DNA of 8,397 nt from Planctomycetota bacterium (GTDB lineage Bacteria; Planctomycetota; Phycisphaerae; Phycisphaerales; SM1A02): contig JAPUKX010000042.1 in NCBI GenBank assembly GCA_027295435.1, forward strand, positions 1 through 8,397, given 5' to 3'. The notes beneath the pieces are model-generated. The model worked only from the letters and a program-made list of their open reading frames with translations. It had not been told where the DNA came from and did no database searches. Of this stretch, positions 5,271 to 8,397 are shown one piece after another; the stretch's first letter is position 1; each line of letters opens with the position of its first letter. The translations under genes were made by a program, and so were the position numbers.

Positions 5271-5753
5271 ATGCAAACAATTCTGTTTGTCTGCAGTGGA
5301 AACACGTGTCGCAGCCCGATGGCCGAAGCGATCGCTCGGCATCTTATCGACGATGGGCTCTTGGGCGACGCCCCCGAGGTGTTCGTGGCCTCCGCGGGGG
5401 TGGCTGCGCCCAACGGCTCGCCACCGACGGTCGAGGCGATGGCCGCCCTGGCGGCGATCGGCATCGAATACGAGGGATCGTCCAAACCGCTGACCGCCGA
5501 GATGATCCGCAACGCCGACCTCGTGCTCTGCATGACTTCGCGGCACGTCGAGACGGCCAGGTCACTCGCTCCAACGGCCCACGAGAGTCAGATCATGCGC
5601 CTGGACCCGGCCGGCAACATCGAAGATCCGATCGGCATGACACAGGGGGGCTATGATTCGCTGGCCGATAGGCTCATGCAGATCATTCCTCAACGACTCA
5701 AGGAACTGCTTGGCGATGAAGATCGCGCTGGGAACGGATCACCACGGCATTGA
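5271..5753 (+). CDS. Low-molecular-weight phosphatase, YwlE/protein-arginine phosphatase type
   Basis: This 160-aa cytoplasmic enzyme has the LMW-PTP fold. The P-loop CSGNTCRS gives the nucleophile Cys8 and phosphate-binding Arg14 (C-x5-R). The general acid is Asp119 in EDPIGMTQGGYD. Thr12 stands where Bacillus YwlE has Thr11, the residue known to select phospho-arginine over phospho-tyrosine; tyrosine phosphatases usually have Ile or Leu there. I therefore favour a protein-arginine phosphatase, though no arginine kinase gene is in view. The length is close to YwlE (about 150 aa), with a short hydrophilic tail. The gene overlaps rpiB by 38 bases, and ywlE-rpiB adjacency is also known in Bacillus. 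The ribosome binding site AGGCGG is only 3 bases from the ATG, which is weak. MQTILFVCSGNTCRS is the expected N-terminus, so the start is firm. Confidence 0.88.
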   Translation: MQTILFVCSGNTCRSPMAEAIARHLIDDGLLGDAPEVFVASAGVAAPNGSPPTVEAMAALAAIGIEYEGSSKPLTAEMIRNADLVLCMTSRHVETARSLAPTAHESQIMRLDPAGNIEDPIGMTQGGYDSLADRLMQIIPQRLKELLGDEDRAGNGSPRH

Positions 5754-6195
5754 AATCGGGCAGGTCCTGGTTCAGCATCTGCGGGCCGAGGGACATGAAG
5801 TCGCTCGCTTGGGCGAGTGCGGGTGCGAGCCTTGCGACTACCCGGATAACGCGTTTCTCGTTGCTCGCGCCGTGGCCGACGGCGAGGCGCAGCGGGGAAT
5901 CCTCATCTGTGCAACGGCTATCGGCATGTCGATCGCGGCCAACAAGGTGCCCGGCATTCGCGCGGCGCTGGTGCACGACGAGGCCGCCGCCGAGATCAGT
6001 CGCCGGCATAACGACGCCAACGTCTTGTGCCTCTCCGGCGACACGACCCCCCTGCAGCAGGTGCCGAAGATCGTTGACGCCTGGCTGGACACCCCGTTCG
6101 ACGGCGGCCGACACGAGCGGCGAGTGAGGAAGATCATGGCCATCGAGCGCGGCGAGAATCCCGCCGGGTCCGTCACCGACGCGGCCACCGCGTGA
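5716..6195 (+). CDS. rpiB: Ribose-5-phosphate isomerase B
   Basis: This 159-aa RpiB/LacAB-family protein interconverts ribose-5-phosphate and ribulose-5-phosphate in the pentose phosphate pathway. The start MKIALGTDHHG matches the family N-terminus, with Asp8 and His9 of the active site. Further family features are DYPD (41-44), the catalytic Cys65 in GILIC, MSIAANKVPGIRAAL, His98 in RRHNDANVL, and GGRHERRVRKI (130-140). The anion-binding loop after the Cys is normally G-T-G-x-G but here reads A-T-A-I-G (66-70), an unusual change beside the catalytic base. The segment ECGCEPC (34-40) adds three extra cysteines. The ATG at 5716 lies inside the end of the phosphatase gene, so translation is probably coupled. 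A longer in-frame ORF from 5653 is ruled out because it overlaps and lacks homology. Confidence 0.92.
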   Translation: MKIALGTDHHGIEIGQVLVQHLRAEGHEVARLGECGCEPCDYPDNAFLVARAVADGEAQRGILICATAIGMSIAANKVPGIRAALVHDEAAAEISRRHNDANVLCLSGDTTPLQQVPKIVDAWLDTPFDGGRHERRVRKIMAIERGENPAGSVTDAATA

Positions 6196-6275
6196 GGTCG
6201 CACGAATCTTTCCGCCGCCCCCCGGTATTCATCCGGGCCTATCTCCCTGGCGACTTGCAGCCTTGAGTTCAGTCG

Positions 6276-7337
6276 ATGTCTGCAACGGCAAGAATCCTCG
6301 ATGCGAACGCAAACCGGGCCCGGGAGGCTCTGCGGGTGATGGAGGATGCGGCGCGCTTCGCCCTGGACGATGCGCAACTTTGCCGCCAGTTGAAGTCCAT
6401 TCGCCACGAACTGCGCCAGGCGCTGGCGAGTCTCCCACAGGGATGGCTGGAAGCCAACCGCGACGTGCCCAGCGACGTCGGCGCGTCGTTTTCCACCGAT
6501 GACGAAACCACCCGCGCGGGATTGATCGATATCGTGGTGGCCGCGGGCAAGAGGCTCGGTGAGGCACTACGGGTCATCGAAGAGACGAGCAAGACGATCG
6601 ATCCGGCTGTGGCTCGACGGATCGAGGCGATTCGGTATCGAGTCTACGACGTGGAGTCGGCGCTGCACCTTCGCATGGGGGCCGGCCGGGGCAGGCAATG
6701 GCACCTCTGCGTACTGCTCAGCGAATCACACTGCGCTCGGCCGTGGGAAGATGTGTTACGGGCAGCGATCGCCGGCGGCGCCGATTGCATCCAGGTGCAC
6801 GAAAAGAAGATGCAAGGGGCCGCCCTGACGATTCGCGTCAAGCGCGTGATTGAGATCGCTCGCCCGGTGGCGGTGAGCGTGATTGTCAACGATCGCGTCG
6901 ATGTCGCCCTGGCCGCGAAGGCTGATGGCGTGCACCTGGGGCAGCAGGATCTGTCGGTGCGAGATGTACGGCGTATCGCCGGGCGAACCCTTCTGGTCGG
7001 CTCCAGCACGCACAATCTTGACCAGGCCCAGGCCGCGGTCGCCTCCGGCGCCGATTACTGTGGCCTCGGAGCGATGTTTGAAACCACAACAAAGTCCGTT
7101 GCTGTACCGGCCGGACCTGGATACCTGCGTGCGTTCGTCGATCGATTCCCCCGCCAGCCGCACCTCGCAATCGGGGGGATCACTCCCGACAACATCGCCC
7201 GATTGATCGAGCATGGTGCGCGGGGCGTTGCGGTATGCTCGGCCGTTTGCGGGGTCGATCGGCCGCAGGCCGTGGTCATCGCACTGCGCGAGGCATTGGA
7301 GGCAACGGCGCCTCTCACCGGGGGCACCACGGTCTGA
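6276..7337 (+). CDS. thiE: ThiD2-ThiE fusion: HMP-P kinase and thiamine-phosphate synthase
   Basis: This 353-aa protein has two domains. Residues about 1-130 match the ThiD2 domain (RILDANANRAREALRVMED, GEALRVIEETSK, IRYRVYDVE), a known monofunctional hydroxymethylpyrimidine-phosphate kinase that is often fused to ThiE. Residues about 142-345 are the ThiE TIM barrel, which joins HMP diphosphate and hydroxyethylthiazole phosphate into thiamine phosphate. Motifs are QVHEK (173-177), VNDRVD (204-209), DGVHLGQQD (217-225, metal-binding Asp225), GSSTH (242-246), the diphosphate loop ETTTK (269-273) and GGI (300-302). In ThiE the first motif is normally Q-x-R-E-K; here His175 replaces the Arg that contacts the pyrophosphate. 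The ATG at 6276 directly precedes the ThiD2 homology; its ribosome binding site is poor (TTGAG). It follows rpiB after 80 bases, with no TPP riboswitch seen. Confidence 0.92.
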   Translation: MSATARILDANANRAREALRVMEDAARFALDDAQLCRQLKSIRHELRQALASLPQGWLEANRDVPSDVGASFSTDDETTRAGLIDIVVAAGKRLGEALRVIEETSKTIDPAVARRIEAIRYRVYDVESALHLRMGAGRGRQWHLCVLLSESHCARPWEDVLRAAIAGGADCIQVHEKKMQGAALTIRVKRVIEIARPVAVSVIVNDRVDVALAAKADGVHLGQQDLSVRDVRRIAGRTLLVGSSTHNLDQAQAAVASGADYCGLGAMFETTTKSVAVPAGPGYLRAFVDRFPRQPHLAIGGITPDNIARLIEHGARGVAVCSAVCGVDRPQAVVIALREALEATAPLTGGTTV

Positions 7338-7346
7338 GCGGTGGCG

Positions 7347-7365
7347 CGCCGCTCTTGGAGCGGCG
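7347..7365. repeat. GC-rich hairpin after the thiamine gene
   Basis: CGCCGCTC and GAGCGGCG form a perfect 8-bp stem with a TTG loop, starting 9 bases after the TGA of the ThiD2-ThiE gene and ending 22 bases before the antiporter ATG. No T-run follows (GCTAAACATCC). It may stop or attenuate transcription between the two genes, or fold over the antiporter leader. Confidence 0.5.
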
Positions 7366-7387
7366 GCTAAACATCCCCCGCAGCGGT

Positions 7388-8397
7388 ATGCTGTGCGGCG
7401 TGATCATCGCGGTTGTCGAATCAAGTGGCGAGCATGGTCTGGTGTCCAACACGGTCGGACTGTTCGTGGCCTTGTTGGGGTTCGCGGCGACCGTCGGCGT
7501 CTTGACCAAGTTCATCAAGATTCCCTACACCGTCGCTCTGGTCCTCGCGGGGCTGCTCGTGGCCGTGCTCGGCGCGGCGCCGCAGGGGGTGGTGATCACG
7601 AAGGACCTGGTCTTTGTGCTGTTCCTGCCTCCGCTGCTGTTTCAGGCCGGGTTGCACATGGACCTCGACTTGCTTCGGCGCAAGGCAATTCCAGTCACGA
7701 CGTTGGCGATACCCGGGGTGGTGCTGAGCATGCTCGTGACCGGATTCGCGATCTCTTTCTTCTTGCCGGACAACGCAGTCGGGTCCGGCGTGTGGATGGC
7801 GGCGCTGTTGTTCGGAGCGATGATGGCCCCCACCGATCCGATCTCGGTGCTCGCCACATTCAAACGGGCCAAGGCTCCTGAAGCGCTGAGAACGTTGGTC
7901 GAAGGGGAAAGCGTGTTCAACGACGGCACCGGCGTCGTGCTGTTCCTGATCCTCTTTGGTGCGGTCGTCGGGGGGGAGCCGCTGTCCGTCGCTGATGGAG
8001 TCCTTGAGTTTGTCCGAGTGGTTGGGCTCGGACTCGTTGTCGGCCTCGGATCGGGGCTGATCGCATTCTGGCTCTTGAAGCGCCTCGATGATCACATGCT
8101 GGAAAACGCGATCACGGTGGTCCTGGTGTGGGGCTCGTTCATCATCGCCGAAGATTTTTTGGAGGCGTCCGGCGTGATTGCTGTCGTGGTGGCCGGCTTG
8201 ATCATGGGCAACTACGGCAGCCGCCTCGCGATGAGCAAACAGACGCGGGAAACGATCCACACGTTTTGGGAGTCGATTGACTTCATCGTCAACTCGATGG
8301 TGTTCCTGCTGATCGGGATCGAGTTGCAGTACGTCGCCAAGACCACGCAGCTGCTCGACTCGAATGTCGTTCTCGCAGTCGCGGCGACGTTCGTCGC
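7388..8397 (+). CDS. CPA1-family Na+/H+ antiporter (NhaP type), 3' end cut by the window
   Basis: 336 codons are visible and the gene continues past the window edge. It is a multi-pass inner-membrane cation/proton antiporter. Motifs in order are KIPYTVALVLAGLL (44-57), FLPPLLFQAGLHMD (79-92), the ion-binding TDPISVLATF (149-158; Asp150), EGESVFNDGTG (172-182; Asn178-Asp179), ASGVIAVVVAGLIMGN (260-275), and FWESIDFIVNSMVFLLIGIE (293-312). About nine or ten membrane helices are seen so far, matching the N-terminal and central part of the usual 12-13. The frame is open upstream into the end of the thiamine gene. ATG 7388 and GTG 7400 are both possible starts, and neither has a clear ribosome binding site. 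A long minus-strand open frame on top of it (to 7421) is a shadow. It may share the upstream operon, but the hairpin at 7347-7365 may separate it. Confidence 0.93.
   Translation, partial: MLCGVIIAVVESSGEHGLVSNTVGLFVALLGFAATVGVLTKFIKIPYTVALVLAGLLVAVLGAAPQGVVITKDLVFVLFLPPLLFQAGLHMDLDLLRRKAIPVTTLAIPGVVLSMLVTGFAISFFLPDNAVGSGVWMAALLFGAMMAPTDPISVLATFKRAKAPEALRTLVEGESVFNDGTGVVLFLILFGAVVGGEPLSVADGVLEFVRVVGLGLVVGLGSGLIAFWLLKRLDDHMLENAITVVLVWGSFIIAEDFLEASGVIAVVVAGLIMGNYGSRLAMSKQTRETIHTFWESIDFIVNSMVFLLIGIELQYVAKTTQLLDSNVVLAVAATFV

Noticed and set aside
5653..5715. A longer N-terminus for RpiB
   Set aside because: The family begins at MKIALGTDHHG; the extension lies wholly within the phosphatase gene and has no homology.
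6196..6275. A TPP riboswitch before the thiamine gene
   Set aside because: The 80-base gap lacks the CTGAGA and ACCTGAT core elements; only a weak CCCGG/CCGGG stem is present.
7421..8260. A long minus-strand open frame of 279 codons
   Set aside because: It is antiparallel to a clear Na+/H+ antiporter; its composition, rich in His, Gln, Arg, Glu and Asp, is the usual shadow of a hydrophobic protein.

Overview
The window is GC-rich and looks like a chromosomal piece from a planctomycete, possibly of the Phycisphaerae type. That placement is an inference from gene style: a fused ThiD2-ThiE thiamine protein, an FG-GAP repeat secreted-protein remnant with a run typical of that group, and many unassigned proteins with planctomycete character. 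No rRNA, tRNA, CRISPR array or recognisable insertion sequence is present.

Left part (1-1370). On the minus strand lies a two-helix membrane protein (1111..149). It ends in a Ser/Pro-rich tail and a TAG stop. The same frame stays open past the stop for 44 more codons with a Cys-rich, zinc-ribbon-like stretch, and then meets the well-formed start of another minus-strand gene that leaves the window at base 1. A divergent intergenic region (1112-1370) carries an 8-bp inverted repeat and leads into a small plus-strand glycine-zipper lipoprotein (1371-1649).

Middle (1650-5087). A 382-base gene-free stretch holds a perfect GNRA-capped hairpin. It leads into a frameshifted, truncated FG-GAP gene with a perfect ribosome binding site (2032-2308), followed by about 100 bases packed with palindromes. 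Facing it is a minus-strand group of four genes: an unassigned 190-aa protein (5087..4515), then, after a 206-base gap, a tight cassette of an unassigned 203-aa helical protein, an unassigned 235-aa protein and a membrane-anchored staphylococcal-nuclease-like protein. The last three are joined by two 4-base stop/start overlaps (ATGA and GTGA), which suggests translational coupling and a shared task.

Right part (5271-8397). A plus-strand run of housekeeping genes begins with a low-molecular-weight phosphatase of the YwlE (protein-arginine phosphatase) type. It overlaps rpiB (ribose-5-phosphate isomerase B) by 38 bases, the same neighbour pair as ywlE-rpiB in Bacillus. A ThiD2-ThiE fusion (HMP-P kinase plus thiamine-phosphate synthase) comes next, then a CPA1-type Na+/H+ antiporter that runs off the right edge. 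Both RpiB and ThiE carry substitutions in normally rigid active-site motifs.

No complete, clearly new defence or mobile system is visible. The most promising unexplained items are the coupled three-gene nuclease cassette, the Cys-rich reading frame beyond the TAG stop, the palindrome cluster beside the broken FG-GAP gene, and the two active-site substitutions.
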